Shown: positions 37,409-50,398 of the stretch, one piece after another
Layout: each line of letters opens with the position of its first letter
Numbering within the stretch: position 1 is the stretch's first letter
Assembly: GCA_023213395.1 (NCBI GenBank)
Contig: CM041465.1
Location: forward strand, 223,393,741-223,457,740
Direction of reading: 5' to 3'
Source of the DNA: Cycas panzhihuaensis
Lineage: Eukaryota > Cycadophyta
Length of the DNA stretch: 64,000 nucleotides
Notes under the pieces: generated by a model
Databases searched by the model: none
What the model saw: only the letters and a program-made list of their open reading frames with translations
What the model was told of the DNA's origin: nothing
Made by a program: the position numbers and the translations under genes

Positions 37409-37839
37409 TGTTAGGATTATTAATGTAACTTTATGTTATGTCTTATTTAGTCATATGTGTAAATGATTATTTAAGTGATTCCAATGGTTCATGTTTAAAA
37501 GTTAATTTAATATTATGTAAAAGGTCGTTGAAATGCGTAACCGCACATTTTAACAAACCTCTCTTGTTATTTATATCTTCTCTTAGATTCAAGGAGGTGG
37601 TTATGAGAATCTAGGAGGATGTTTAGAAGCTGGTTTCAAGGCCGGTTTCATGTATTTAGTGTGTATCTTTAAGGTCTATGTATAAGTCTATTTGATTAAT
37701 AATTTTTATCTTTAGGAGGTGGTTTTTCTTCTCTAGAAGGGGTTTTCCACTCGTCAAACAATGTGTACCTGTGCAATGTCTCTTTCCTGTGCTTTTACTA
37801 TTCCTGTGATCCTGTGACATTGTACATGTGTCTATTCTT
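37409..37839 (+). repeat. 3' LTR of the copia element
   Basis: Begins TGTTAGGATTATTAATG; alignable over its full length with 30201-30634. Confidence 0.92.
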
Positions 37840-40429
37840 AAAATATTTAAGTACTTCAGTCTAAAGTTTATAAATTTCTTTTAGTAAGAGGTCTCCAAGC
37901 TCTCAAGATTGGTCTTCAAAGGATGGGTCTCCAATCTAGAAACATTTTATTTCATAAAATTCTCCCTATTTTCTTAAGAAATAAGTAGGTATTTATAAGA
38001 GAAATGGGGGTGAAAGGTTAGGGAAAACCAAGGGAAACCTAAGCCATAGTTTTGTAGGAAACTATGTCCATATGATAAGAAAAAATACCTATCATTATAT
38101 TTTTTTTCACATGGAAAAATTGAAAACTATGATAAATATTTAAACTATGACATATAAAAAGTAATTAAAGCCATGACTTTAAAATATTGTCATAATTTAT
38201 TAAGAAGGTTATGGTTTTAGATAATAGAAAAACCATGATGAATAATAAAAATTGTAACATAAAACTTGAGCAAATTATCAAAAATCATAAAAAATTTGAA
38301 AAAAATATAGTGAGTTTTCTTTTTAGGATCATTAGGTAAGGCCAACGAGGGGGTAAACAGAGTGATGACATTAAATGAGTTTGTGATGAAAGTGATTGAT
38401 CAACAAACCATAGGATTAAAAATTTGTAAATATCTTGAAAAGAACTTAAGTTATGCTTTGAAGTGAGCTTGGGAGTGGCATATGAGTGAGCATGTTAAAC
38501 TCTATACATCATAGAAAGTGATAAAAACAAGCACAAACACAAACATAATAAAATCAGATAGTCATCCAATCATCATATCAATCAACAAATTAATCAATAT
38601 AAATAACTAATCAAGCCCTAGTAACAACAGAGTAAGGTATAAGACTTGCCATATGAAAAGGAGCGAAACTAACTGCAATAGGAAGGAATAGTCCAATGTT
38701 AAATACAACCTCATTAATGTGGTTTCAAACAATTCATAGAGTGGCAAAAGAATTAGGATTTTCTTGACTTCCTCTATTTGTATGAATAAAATGTGTCATA
38801 TAAATAGGCTTATGGTATAAAGATATAATTTGATGGATATGGGAATAAACATGAATTAATCAATAAGAAGAACAAAAATGGTAAGGTGAGGGCTTTATGT
38901 TTTAGTAAAGACCAAGTTAAGGTAAGGCATCCAAGAATGGTAATTTTATAATCTCACTCCATCTAGCTATAACATCTCTTTTATTTGTATCAATCTAGCC
39001 TACGATCTAGTGAATGATAACATGAAGCTAGTGCAAACTTCCATCACTAAACTCATGAGTTAAGATTATATATGTGCAATTGAATAAGTCTACGATTCAA
39101 TAAATGACATTGTGTGACAATGAAACCAATCACTATTGAACCCATAGAGAAGTTGATGATATAATCAAATAGAAGTTGGCAATTCAACGAATGACATGCG
39201 AAACTCATAAATGGATCATCGATAAACCTATCAATGTGTTGAGAGTATAGATAAAAGATAATACTTTCTCTTTTCCTCCTTTTTATTAAAAAAAAAATAA
39301 ATAAAATCTTATGTAACACATACACACACACATATAGTGGGCCAAATCTATGATTTAGTGAATGACTATGCGAGACTCATAGAAAACTAGTCCATCACCA
39401 ACCCCATAGATAGAATGATAATCTCATTTGGTCCAACATAAGGAACTCAACATATGAGAGTTACTTCGAGTGTAAGTGAGGAGAAATTAGTCCATTCAGG
39501 GATGTATACTCAATTACGTGAGCATTTAATAGAACATAAATCTCATCATAATCATAATGTTTTCTTTTTAGAATGATCCATAAGAAGAATAAAGGATGTT
39601 CCAGTCAAATTTTTAAAAATTAAACTTTTAGTCTTATATATGTGCATGTGGAATATATATGAATAGTGAAAATTGAATAGGCTAGGTATTCTTAGACTAT
39701 ATGAGTTGCAAGAAAATCACATTAGTAAAAAGTGTAAAGGTTCTTTTCCTTTTAAGCAACAAAGATAGGTATCATGAGTAAAAACTTTCAAGGAAAATAT
39801 AAAAGAGAGGTATGGCAAATAAATGTCAAACATGAAGGTTAATGTAAATATTACCTATGAAAAATTTTGAAATATATGATATACCTATAGAAACAAAGTA
39901 TGAATACTCCAAAGAGAAATAAATTCTATTTGCTACATAGAGGAAACAGACTCATAAGTATCATAATCATCATTTCCATATTAGTGTATATAAACAAATA
40001 ACTCCATTTCACCTTTTTATTTTCACATGTAACTAATAAGATTTCCATAATCATTTCAAGGTAGTTTTAGTGATTGTGAGAACTACAAGCATCATTATGC
40101 TATTTTTTAAGAGCATGTATATATCATTTTGATTTGTTTTAAGACCAAAAATGAGTTATACATAATTAATTGACATTTTTATATGACAAATGAAATTTGT
40201 TTAAATTTTGTAGTGTTTTAGTATAAAAATGTATGAGATTTATTATAGTTTAATCTCTCCAATAGTTAGATTTTTAGAGTTGTAGTTTAACCTCATTATG
40301 AAATATAAATTTTACTCTTATGGCAGTGCATGTGACTTACCATAGTTTAGGCTCTTTACTAGTTAGATTTTTAGAGTTATAGTTTATCCTCATTATAGAG
40401 TGCAAATTTTCATGTGTAACATTTTAGTC
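37840..40429. other. No gene recognised
   Basis: AT-rich flank between the copia 3' LTR and the third gypsy element. It holds a tandem duplication at 40215-40412 and scattered short open frames without domains. Confidence 0.5.
40215..40412. repeat. Two-copy tandem duplication, unit about 97 bp
   Basis: Both halves contain ATAGTTTA.. CTCT...AGTTAGATTTTTAGAGTT.TAGTTTA.CCTCATTAT, the second copy offset by about 97 bases with modest divergence. Confidence 0.8.
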
Positions 40430-41520
40430 AAATCTAACCCTAAGAATAAATAGTGTAGAGGGTTAGTTCAGACTATAGCATGTGTCGTGTTTCTCAAAAG
40501 ATAATGCCTAAGTTTCTTCAATGTAAAGATCAAAGCCAAAGAATGTTTCTCTATCTAGGTATAATCTAACTTTGATGCCATTAAAGTTTGGCTGATAAAA
40601 TAGATGGCTCTTTCATTACTTGAATTGTCCTCCTAGGTAAGCATGCCCCTTAGTGAAGTTTCAATGGGAGATGTATATAGGAAAAAGGGTTGATTAGATT
40701 GAGGTGGAATTAACATCAGTGTAGGTATTAAAGTTTGTTTTCATTGATTAAAAGCTTGTTGAACTTCAAAAGTCCAAACAAACAAGGTATCCTTCTTAAG
40801 AAGGTGATTAAGAGGTCTTGTGATAGAGACAAAATCCTTAAGGAAACATTTTAGAAAACTAAGATGTCTTAAGAAAGATTTAACTTATTTTTGTCTTTTA
40901 GGAGGTGACATTTATAAAATGTATTTCACCTTGTTAAGATTAGGGTAAACAACATCATGAGAGATAATAAAACTTAAGAGTTTGCTTACTATAACAACAA
41001 ACACACACTTATATTTATGTGAATAGAATACTTTACAAGCATTCAAATATCAAGTGAAGGTCATGGATGTAATCTCCACATTTGTGTAAAAGACCTAACA
41101 TGTCATCAATATACATTTAAACAATTTCATTAATGAGGTCATGAAAAGTAATTTGCATAGCATGTGGATAAGTAGCTCTTGTATTCTTGAGATTGAAGGG
41201 CATTACTTTGTAACAAAATATTCTCCAAAGTGTAGTAAATATTGTTTTGTGACAATTAGATTTAGAAATTAGAATATGATTATAACTAGAGAAACCATCC
41301 ATAAGAGACATGATTTCAAAACTAAAAGCCTTATCGATAATTTGATCAATGAGAGGTAAAGGAAAATTATCTTTAGGATATGCTTCATTGATATTTCTAA
41401 AGTCAATAGAAATATGAATGGAGACATTGTTATTTATGAAATGGACTATATTTGAAATGCAAGTAGGATAATCAATAAACTTAATAAATCTTACGTAGAG
41501 ATTTTTTTCGATCTTCATCT
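40430..41520 (-). pseudogene. Gypsy reverse transcriptase and RNase H
   Basis: From 41518 on the minus strand: DFRNINEAYPKDNFPLPLID, MSLMDGFSSYNHI, CYKVMPFNLKNTRATY, then MYIDDMLGLLHK with the catalytic DD pair kept (just after a stop at about 41115). After a frame change the connection SFLRHLSFLKCFLKDFVS..RPLNHLLKKDT lies at about 40880-40790. RNase H text KLDYT.IEKHSLALIFTLKKL follows at about 40560-40500. The open stretch 41117-41518 is unusually long for this window. Confidence 0.85.
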
Positions 41521-42389
41521 TTATTATAGTAGAAATCTTAGAATGAATAGGTCTCTTCTTTTGAAGATATGGTCATAGTTCAGGATAAGTAGTGATGTTA
41601 TGGACAATGATATTAGGATTAATGCCTAACATATCAATATAATCCCAAATAAGAACGTCAAGAAAATTCTTTAAATAATTGTGTACTAAACAATTTTAGA
41701 AGATGTATATTGATGACCAATCTTGATAATGTAAGGGTTTTCCTTAGTTGCAAGGTTGATATTAATTGTGCTTCTTAAATACATAGTGTTATCTTCCTCA
41801 TAATGAGTTAGTGCATGAACAATTAGGGGATATAATTCTTCTATGGAAAGATTCCTAATAGAAAGAGGTGAAAATGGTGAAATAGACTTTTAAAGCCCTA
41901 ATTTATGATGATTAGGTGGCAAACCTATATAAGGGCCAATCATGAACTCAATGATAGCTTCATCATTCTCAAAGTAATGAATTATAAAAGAAAGTATTAA
42001 CAACCAAGGAGGTAATATGGCTAGTAATAACTCATCATCATGGTTTGAACTCTTTAATGATGTGATATTTTAATCAATAAAATAATTCAAAGTATGGGAT
42101 TTCAATTGATTAGATGTGAAACCAATATCATATAAATATAATTCAATAATGATTTCTTTATCAATGAAGAATCAAGGTCAAAATACCAAATGGGTAGAGA
42201 AGCCAAGAGAACTTTATGAGATTTACCAATTTCAAAGATCACATGATGTATGAAGTTAATTAAGCAAAAAGGAAGTTCTATAAAGGCATTCTCTATGTTA
42301 GATACATTTGTAGGTAAGATTCCATATGAACTAAATCCTAAAAGAAGAAAATATGAGGTTTCACCTTCATCATTAAAAGGAACTTTATG

Positions 42390-42632
42390 GATTTATTGTG
42401 CAAATGGAAAATTAGAAGAAATAGTATTTTTGATAGTGGAAACCTTGCCATTGTGGACATACTTAAGCTTACTAAATAGAAAAGAACATACTACTTCTAT
42501 TTGATTCAAAAAAGGATGACCTAATAGCAAATTATAATCTAAATTTTTGTTAATGAGAGCAATTTCATTATTTATAATTTTATCGTCAGTACTGATTAGA
42601 AGTATGATTGTGCCTAAAGGTTTTGTAATCAT
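42390..42632 (-). pseudogene. Gypsy protease C-terminal region
   Basis: The minus-strand frame gives NLDYNLLLGHPFLNQIEVV, then KLKYVHNGK, matching the YNLLLGRPWI...AVPS motif that follows the retropepsin active site in Tat/Athila-type elements. It is followed by more decayed pol towards the RT. Confidence 0.65.
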
Positions 42633-43699
42633 GTGGTTGCAGCCACAATAGTCTTAAGAGACTTCCTCATAAGCTTGAATATTGAGTTCTATCATCAATA
42701 TAGTAAGCATCATATTAATGGAGGATCTATCATCCCCTAAAATTCATTCTAAATAGACATCTCCAACCTTTAAATAAATAAAGAAAGGAAAAGGTAAATG
42801 GATTATGTAATGAGCTTCAAAAGGAAGTTTAAAAGGGCCAAAGGTAATAACAAGTTTCAATTGTCTTATATATAAATCCAAATTTGTAATACCTAAATCT
42901 TCCAAGAAGTGGTATGTTTAATTAGGACAAATCCCTAAGATATCAAATATGAAAATGCTAGTTGTTATCAATTGCAGTTAATCTATAATAGAATAAGACT
43001 TGCCTTTAGCGGTATGCATAGGTGGGTGACTAAAATCAAAACACATAAGTCTTGTGGGTATCTTGGGCAAAGTAGAGAGCTCATGATTTTTCAAAGATAA
43101 GGGGTCCTTTATAATTTATTTACCTTTGAATTTTCTATTTTCAATAGTGTTAACCATGCTAATTATCCATTTTCCCTTACTAGTATATCGTTGAGGAAGA
43201 TTCTCCTTAGAAGGACTAGTCTGCTTATTTTTGGGTAACTAATTTACTTTTTTAGAGGAATAAGAAGGAATTGTCTCCAACTTAGAATGTTATTCATTAT
43301 TCCTTTGCTTGGGTGGCATTATTCTCTTATCAATTTATTTATGATGATTAGGAAAGGGATCACTATATACAAGTTGATCTAAGTTTAACCTAAATTGATT
43401 AGAGTGATGAGATTGAGATGTAATCATATCTAAAGCCTAACACTCATCACCTGAGTGACTTTTCATTCCATGAAAAGTATACCACCTTTTTGTATACCCT
43501 TCAGGTGGAGGGATATTTTTTGTAATAAGAGTGATAGTTTTAGATGTATCTCTTCTTGTGTGTTTTCCATATTTTGTAACTTGGTATGAAATATATGTTT
43601 AAGCACATGAAGTGTCAAAGCAAATATATCTAAAAAATTGTCTTAAGTGGGAGGTTTAAGGTTCTTAAATGATTAAACTTTATTAGATTTTCATGTGAA

Positions 43700-44330
43700 A
43701 GGCTTGGGCATATGTTTGAGGCCATCTTGATTCTCAAACATATTAAAAGTGAGAGACTAATTAAGGGCATCTTCATAAGAGGTAAGATTCAACTTTCACA
43801 CTTCAAAGTGAAATTATGGCCTAAGAGCATTTAAAAACAACTTAGCAAGAAGACTATGAGGACATTCATATTTGGAGGTGAGATTAAATCTTGAAATCTC
43901 TTAGAAAATTCTTGACAAGACTCCTCGGGACCTTGTTTAGCAAATATAAGAGCTTTGATACTTAAATCAAAAGGTTTCCCTATATCGAAATAGATAATAA
44001 AATAATCAATAGGCTTTTAAAATGTGAATATTAAAGAAGGAAATAATTGATAAAACAATTTATGAGCATCACTAAAAAGTGTACAAAGGAAGAGAATCTA
44101 AAGAGGATTCCATTTTTTTGCCATTAAGAACATGCTAAGTAAAAGGCCTGAACATGTTTTTGAGGGTCTTCTCCTTGTGTTCCTTCGAAGCATGGCAAAG
44201 TAGGAATAATAAGGGGAAGAGGGGTCATTTGAATGTTTACTATGAGAGGGTTATTCATATAATCTATATAAGATTTATGAATTCATTAAACAACTACACC
44301 TATAAAAGGATACAAAATGCCAGGTTCTAC
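43700..44330 (-). pseudogene. Gypsy gag domain
   Basis: Minus-strand blocks LPCFEGTQGEDPQKHVQAFY (about 44210-44150) and ALIFAKQGPEESCQEFSKRF (about 43960-43900) are typical of the plant gag domain. Stops are present. Confidence 0.65.
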
Positions 44331-44981
44331 TAGATTGCTTCCATATGGAGCAAATCTAGGAGGTGGATTTTTTGGTGCAAAAGTTGGTTGTGTAGGATTA
44401 ACAATAATTAACTCATATTGAGCATCTTATAAAGAGGTGTTGAATGATAGATTTAGATAGGTAGGTGTAGGTGTGGGGCCAACTTGAGTTGGTATTTATT
44501 AAGAAGATGGAAGAATAACTTATTTAAAAGTGAGTGCTTAAAGTCTAGATGTCCCCATAAGATTTTGTGATGTTATTTATTATGCTTGTAATGATTGTGA
44601 AGCATGGGATGATGATCCAATTTGCAAACCAAACATACCAACATCATACTCATTTGTACAAGGCCTTTATAACTAACTTGAGGACCTTGATAACTTGAAG
44701 TTCTTATTTGGGTGTTGATACTTTGATTAAGATTATTGAGTGATTACACATATTGACTCATATTAAAGGGAATTGAAATAGAAACTTTGGATGACATTTG
44801 TTGTCAGATTATGGATTGTGAAATAACACCAATTGATGTATAAGAACTAGTAGGAAAATAGGATAAAACAAAAGTTAAACCTTGAGTCCCTAAAAGTTGA
44901 GAAGTTGCAATAGATTATTGATAACTTATTGATTGAGTTAAAAGTGAAGTAAAACTTACATTAGGTGTAGTATTTATAATG

Positions 44982-44986
44982 ATTGA
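44982..44986. repeat. Target-site duplication, left copy
   Basis: ATTGA, matching ATCGA at 47901-47905 with one C/T difference at a CpG. Confidence 0.65.
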
Positions 44987-45347
44987 TGAAGGACGTGTGA
45001 GGTGCAAAGTAGGATGATTAACTTGGCAAGTGGATTTTAGCTCTCTTTGAGTTAATAATTCTAATTGAATCGAGGGTGGTGTTAAAAAACACCAGGGAGG
45101 TATTCCCACCCCTTTTATAAGAGATTTTGGGGAGGTGACAAGCGCCTCAACCTGACCTACCAAAAATTTAAATTAGTATTAAAAAAACAATAATAACAAA
45201 TGTGTGCATACCTTAATATTGGTCTATTGGCATCTGGGTTGCTTGTGATAGTTGTTATGTGGCCCGAGGTGCCTAGGGAGCCCTAAAGGTGGCTTTGAGG
45301 GGCCCTAGGTTCACGTTGATAAATGTACATTAGGTATTATCCTAACA
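44987..45347 (-). repeat. 3' LTR of the nested copia element
   Basis: In plus orientation runs TGAAGGACG to TCCTAACA. The TATA box in element sense (CTTATAAAAGG) lies at about 45111-45122. Confidence 0.92.
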
Positions 45348-45360
45348 TTCTCCTCCATAA
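45348..45360 (-). promoter_or_regulatory. Polypurine tract
   Basis: Minus strand TTATGGAGGAGAA directly precedes the 3' LTR. Confidence 0.75.
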
Positions 45361-46830
45361 TGCCTAATGTAAACAACTCCCAAATTGTCTCTGAATTTCT
45401 GGAATTTAACTTTGCCCAATGCCTTTGTGAAGATATATGTTGTTTAGTCTTCAATGCTACAATAAGTCAATTCGATCTCTTCTTCTTATACTAGTTCTCG
45501 AATGAAGTGATGTTGAGTCTCGATGTGTTTTGTTCTACCATGAAAAACTGGATTCTTTGCCATCTGAATAATGCCCTGCTTGTCACACCTAATTCTTGTG
45601 GGACCTTTCTATTTTAGTCAAAAATCTTATAGCAATCTTCTTAACCAAACTGATTCACATGCACCTACAACCACTGCTTTGTACTCTGCCTCAACTTTAG
45701 ATAAGGAAATTATGTTCTTCTTCTTAGTACTCCTTACTATAACTACTAATCCCATACTAAACATATAACCTATCATTGATTTCCTATCATCAATGTCTCT
45801 TGCCTAATCCAAGTCTATATAACCCGTCAAATGAAATCTTGGTGAAATTTTGTAGTATAATCCATATTTAGAAGTTCCTTTGAGATAGAAAAGAATTCTT
45901 TTTGCTACTTGCTAATGGGTGGTCTTTGGATCTTACATAAATCTAGACACAAGACTAACTGAGTGTGTTATATTAGGTTAAGTGGGTGTCAAATATATTA
46001 AGCTGCTGATTAGTTATCTATAGAGCATAGGGTCAACTGATGTAGAATCATTTGACATAAAGAGCTTGATTCTAGTTTCTATTGGAGTTCTCAAAGGTTT
46101 ATAGTTGGTCATCCTGAACTTTTGTAATAAATCTAGGGTAGATTTTCATTGGAAAATGAAAATGCCCTTCTTGTCTTGCCATACTTCCAAGCCTAGGAAG
46201 TAATGCATTAGCCCCAAATCTGTCATCTCAAATTCTTTACACATAGCATCCTTGAATTGTTGCAATAAGTGGGAGTTGTTTCTAGTATACACAAGGTCAT
46301 CCACATAAAGTCCTACTATTAGGATTGAGTTTCCCTTGATTTGAATGTAAAGATTAGAATCTGCTTGAGATCTTTCAAAACCTTGATCTTTAAAGTATTT
46401 GTCTATGTAGGAATACCATGTCCTAGGTGCTTGTTTTAATCCATAGAGTGCCTTCTTAGGTTTATACACTTTGTTTTCTGCCCCCTTGACTTCAAAATTG
46501 AGGGGTTAGGCAACATAAATATCCTCTTTGATATAGCCATTTAGGAAGGCACTTTTAACATCCATTTGGTAGACTTTCCAACACATTTTAGTGGCTAAGA
46601 TCATCATTATTCTAACCATTTCCATCTAAGTAATAGGGGAAAACATTTCATTGTAGCCAATGCCTTCTTTTTAGGAATAACCCTTAGCAACCAATCTAGC
46701 CTTATATTTATCTATAGATCTATCTGAATGAAACATTTAGTGCCAATAACCTTTTTATTTGGAGGTAAATTGACTAACTCCCAAGTGTCATTTTTAACAA
46801 TGGAATGGTATTCCGGTGAAGAAATCCAAC
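45361..46830 (-). pseudogene. Copia reverse transcriptase and RNase H
   Basis: Read from 46830: NDTWELVNLPPNKKVIGTK, KARLVAKGYS, MDVKSAFLNGYIKEDIYV, KKALYGLKQAPRTWYSYIDK, then GLYVDDLVYTRNN with intact YVDD, and EMTDLGLMHYFLGLEVW (open from 46469 to 46146). RNase H text follows to the left, ending in KFQKFRDNLG-like wording near 45400. It is among the better preserved stretches but still has stops (for example ITQM with TAG, and VA*P). Confidence 0.88.
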
Positions 46831-47526
46831 TGAAAAATAGATTCAAAAGAGAGATTTTTACTCACAAATATGAAGAAGGATGCACAAGACTACAGAGGTT
46901 CCAGGGCATTGAAACTATATCAAATGATGACGAAACTTCATGAAAATTTAGAGGGAGGGGTGTGACACATAGATAGAGGTTTTGGAATAGATGACACTAC
47001 AAAAGATGCTTTGGCATGTGAGAATAGGGCTACCAAAATTAGTGAGTCATTGTAGACCATACAAAGAGAAACTGAGCTAAATGAAGCCCTAAACTGCTTC
47101 AAAACTCCTTTATCAGGCACTAGGAGTGGGTGTAGGGCTCTTATAAATGCTAGAGAAGGTGAAGTAAGCAAAAATAATATAGATTTGTTAAAAAAGTGAA
47201 GAAAACTAAGAGAGATAAAGCTTTAGAGAGATATGTCTCACAAATAGATGGATGAAATGTAAATCATCTTTACTACTAGCTAGAGCACTCAGATATAATA
47301 AAAACGAATAGTCATATAATATAGTTCTGATCATTCTATAAGAAGTTGGAGTGAGTTCAATGCAGGTGAGCAATAGAGAACCATGGCTCTAATAAACATA
47401 CAAACATGTATCATGGAAATAACAATGTAAGCAATAGTAAACCTTTAATATTTCTCAATATACTATCATATCTATACTATACAAATAAATTAATAGCCGT
47501 GAAACTCACGCGGAAGTCAACCTGGT
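46831..47526 (-). other. Leader of the nested copia; no known domain
   Basis: Sequence between the RT start and the PBS. The open frame 47171-46938 (-) has a hydrophobic stretch but no recognisable family. The place of gag, protease and integrase is occupied by this text. Confidence 0.5.
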
Positions 47527-47538
47527 GCTTTGATACCA
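47527..47538 (-). promoter_or_regulatory. Primer-binding site
   Basis: Plus strand GCTTTGATACCA reads TGGTATCAAAGC, two bases from the 5' LTR at 47541. Confidence 0.88.
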
Positions 47539-47540
47539 AA

Positions 47541-47900
47541 TGAAGGACGTGCGAGGTGTAGAGTATGATGATTAACTTGGCAAGTGTATTATAGCTCTCT
47601 TTGAGTTAATAATTCTAATTGAATCAAGGGTGGTGTTAAAAAACACAAGGGAGGTATTCCCACCCCTTTTATAAGAGATTTTGGGGAGGTGGCAAGTGCC
47701 TCAACCTGACGTGCCAAAAATTTAAATTAGTATTAAAAAATAATAACAATAAATGTGCATATACCTTAATATGGTCCGTCAGCATCTGGGTGGCTTGTGG
47801 CAACTGTGATATGGCCCAAGGTGCCCTAGGGAGCCCCAAAGGTGGCTTTGAGGGGCCCTAAGTATACGTTGACAAATGTACATTGGGTATTATCCCAATA
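47541..47900 (-). repeat. 5' LTR of the nested copia element
   Basis: Partner of 44987-45347. In plus orientation it ends CCCAATA, the terminal CA changed to TA. TATA box in element sense at about 47664-47675. Confidence 0.92.
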
Positions 47901-47905
47901 ATCGA
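47901..47905. repeat. Target-site duplication, right copy
   Basis: ATCGA, partner of ATTGA at 44982-44986. Confidence 0.65.
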
Positions 47906-48067
47906 GACTACTTCAATAATAGGACTCATAAAGTTATTATAACAATAATGCTTATTTACTAAGCATTTTTGTGCAACAATTGCAACTAATTAATCACACT
48001 CTTGTAGTAGAGTAATTACAAAAGAGGTTCTATAAAGAGCAACAAAACAAACAAAAAAGTAGAGAAA

Positions 48068-48087
48068 GGGGGGGGGGGGGGGGGGGG
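48068..48087. repeat. Homopolymer G tract (20 G)
   Basis: Uninterrupted G run in otherwise AT-rich sequence, with pyrimidine-rich TTCTTC repeats just downstream (48109-48158). Length is uncertain in any assembly. Confidence 0.9.
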
Positions 48088-48404
48088 CTCTATATAGACT
48101 TGGGACATTCTTCTTTTCCTTCTTCTTCTTCTCTTTGTCTATTTTCTTCTTCTTCTTTACTGATGTATATATATGCATACATCCTAGTAGAAATTGTATT
48201 TTTAGTAAGAGATAATTTTATATACAATGAACTTTTTGAATCTAAGAACATTTAGTAAGTGTATTTTATTACTAAAGACCAGATTTCATTATGATTTTAT
48301 TAGTTTATATTAATTTATTTTGTTGGGTAACACTCCTGCACTTAAGAATGGACTCGTTAAGCGCACTGTCTAATGTTGATGCAAACAATTCATTTAAGGA
48401 CTCA

Positions 48405-49020
<616 letters not shown>

Positions 49021-49094
49021 TGCAAATGTTATGTTGCTTGTTGATGACCCTTTTATATTTTTCTCTAATTCTAAAGTTAAGAGTTGTATGAATA

Positions 49095-49338
49095 TATTAT
49101 AGAGCTTTTTCATAACTTGAAGAAATAGCTAGGTTTTAGTAAGCACATAGATGCACTTAGAGAGAATTAATAGTCAAATAAATCAAATGATCGATTGATA
49201 AAATAAGTGATATTTTACAATACATTTGAGGACATATTTATATGTATATAATAGGCCCTTTTACAAAATGTTATAAATGTTCAAAAGCACTTACTTACTT
49301 AATAATTTAATTAATTATCTTTAAGGAGGTTCATAACA
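49095..49338 (-). repeat. 3' LTR of the BRCT-carrying element
   Basis: Full-length partner of 53154-53398, with mostly transition differences. In plus orientation starts TATTATAGAGC and ends GTTCATAACA. Confidence 0.92.
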
Positions 49339-49352
49339 ATTCCTCTTCCTTA
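49339..49352 (-). promoter_or_regulatory. Polypurine tract
   Basis: Minus strand TAAGGAAGAGGAAT directly precedes TGTTATGAACC, the 3' LTR start. Confidence 0.8.
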
Positions 49353-49364
49353 GGATGTTTCGCC

Positions 49365-49480
49365 CATAAAACATAGTCAAATGATTGGTTGATTACTTCA
49401 TTCAAGGTGGTTTGTCATAAGGCCACAAAACATAGTTGAATGATTAGTTGATTACCTCATTCAAGGTGGCTTGTAACATG
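49365..49480. repeat. Two-copy 60-bp tandem repeat next to the polypurine tract
   Basis: ACATAGT..AATGATT.GTTGATTAC.TCATTCAAGGTGG occurs at about 49370 and again at about 49430. The second copy is followed by CCTCCTCCTTG, which looks like a second polypurine tract in element sense. Confidence 0.8.
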
Positions 49481-50398
49481 ACCTCCTCCTTGAAATATTT
49501 CATCCTTAGAAATTGATTGAAATAGTGATTAGTTTGATATCATCTCTTACTAATAAAAAAATATTATAATCATCTGTTATATATTTTCGATCCATAATTG
49601 TTGAAACTTTAAATAATTACAAATATATATATGAGGGAAAGCTTGAATAAGTTGATGCAATTGAGGACCAATTAGAATTATTTGGTAGATACTGACTACC
49701 AAAATGTTGAATTTCTATATGCTTTTGCTTATAAGTCGAAGATTGTTGCCACAATATCTTCCATTCGACTTTGACTTCTATCTACTAATAAACGTAATAT
49801 CATCTTAGAATGCATTATTTTATTCTAATGCTTGAAAACTTCTCAAATTTATTAGGAGGCGAGATGATTATTACTGGCATCGGGAAATCCTCAAGTATAT
49901 ATGATATAGTTATTTGATTCATATTATTTGGTTGATTAAGAAGTGAACTTGTTATTGTTAGTTTTGGTATCTTTTGTTTAGATTGTTCAAGAGATTTTAT
50001 TGGTACTGGTTGGTTCTTCTTCAATTAATGAAGGAATGTACATATAATTATTAGCATTAGTGATCATTCTGGCATAAACTCAATATCTTTTTTATAAATT
50101 GTTATATTTTCTTTTGGGAATGACACTAATATTTTGCCCTTATCAGCTAATAATGATTTATCCTTATTTTCCTATTGTATACTATTTTATTTTGCTTGTA
50201 TGTTCAAATCATGCATTAGGATTATGATTTGGTTTATAGGCCCTTTTTCTTCCTATATTGCATGATCTTATATTCCATTGGCTTTTAGTATAGATGTGCC
50301 CTTAACATTTGCATTATTGACACACTTATCCATATGTCTTTTATGATTTTTAAATGAATTCCTTTGATGTAACTCTTGTAATCTTCTTACTTGTTCCT

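Larger units (their letters stand above)
30201..37839 (+). mobile_element. Ty1/copia retrotransposon, full-length, decayed
   Basis: LTRs of about 430 bp (30201-30634 and 37409-37839) flank a PBS, a 2.5-kb leader, a gag-pol reading frame and a polypurine tract. The coding part runs from ATG at 33151 to a stop at 37311. It stays in one frame as far as about 36830, where one T is missing, and then continues in the next frame. It carries roughly thirty in-frame stops, nearly all at positions where Gln or Trp is expected. The order gag, protease, integrase, RT, RNase H is that of copia. The LTRs differ at roughly 25-30 sites by eye (about 6%). No clear 5-bp target duplication could be fixed because the LTR ends are mutated. 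Confidence 0.93.
44987..47900 (-). mobile_element. Internally deleted Ty1/copia element, nested in gypsy
   Basis: LTRs of 361 and 360 bp (44987-45347 and 47541-47900), a polypurine tract beside the left LTR, a PBS beside the right LTR and 5-bp flanking duplications define it. The interior is only 2.2 kb. It holds RNase H and RT (45350-46830), then about 700 bp of unrecognised sequence; gag, protease and integrase are missing. It is a deletion derivative that interrupts the gag region of the surrounding gypsy element, so it is younger than that element. Confidence 0.9.
40430..48000 (-). mobile_element. Ty3/gypsy element, minus strand, interrupted by a copia element
   Basis: Right to left: leader/gag N-terminus (to about 48.0 kb, split by the copia at 44987-47900), gag domain (about 44.3-43.7 kb), protease (about 42.63-42.39 kb), RT and RNase H (41.52-40.43 kb). 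Integrase and LTRs are not visible; the left end is truncated near 40430. RT wording (RNINEAYPKDNFPLPLID) is that of the Tat/Athila branch. Right and left limits are approximate. Confidence 0.75.

Noticed and set aside
30196-37844. Target-site duplication for the 30-38 kb copia
   Set aside because: LTR ends are mutated and flanks ATCTT versus the bases after 37839 give no clear match.
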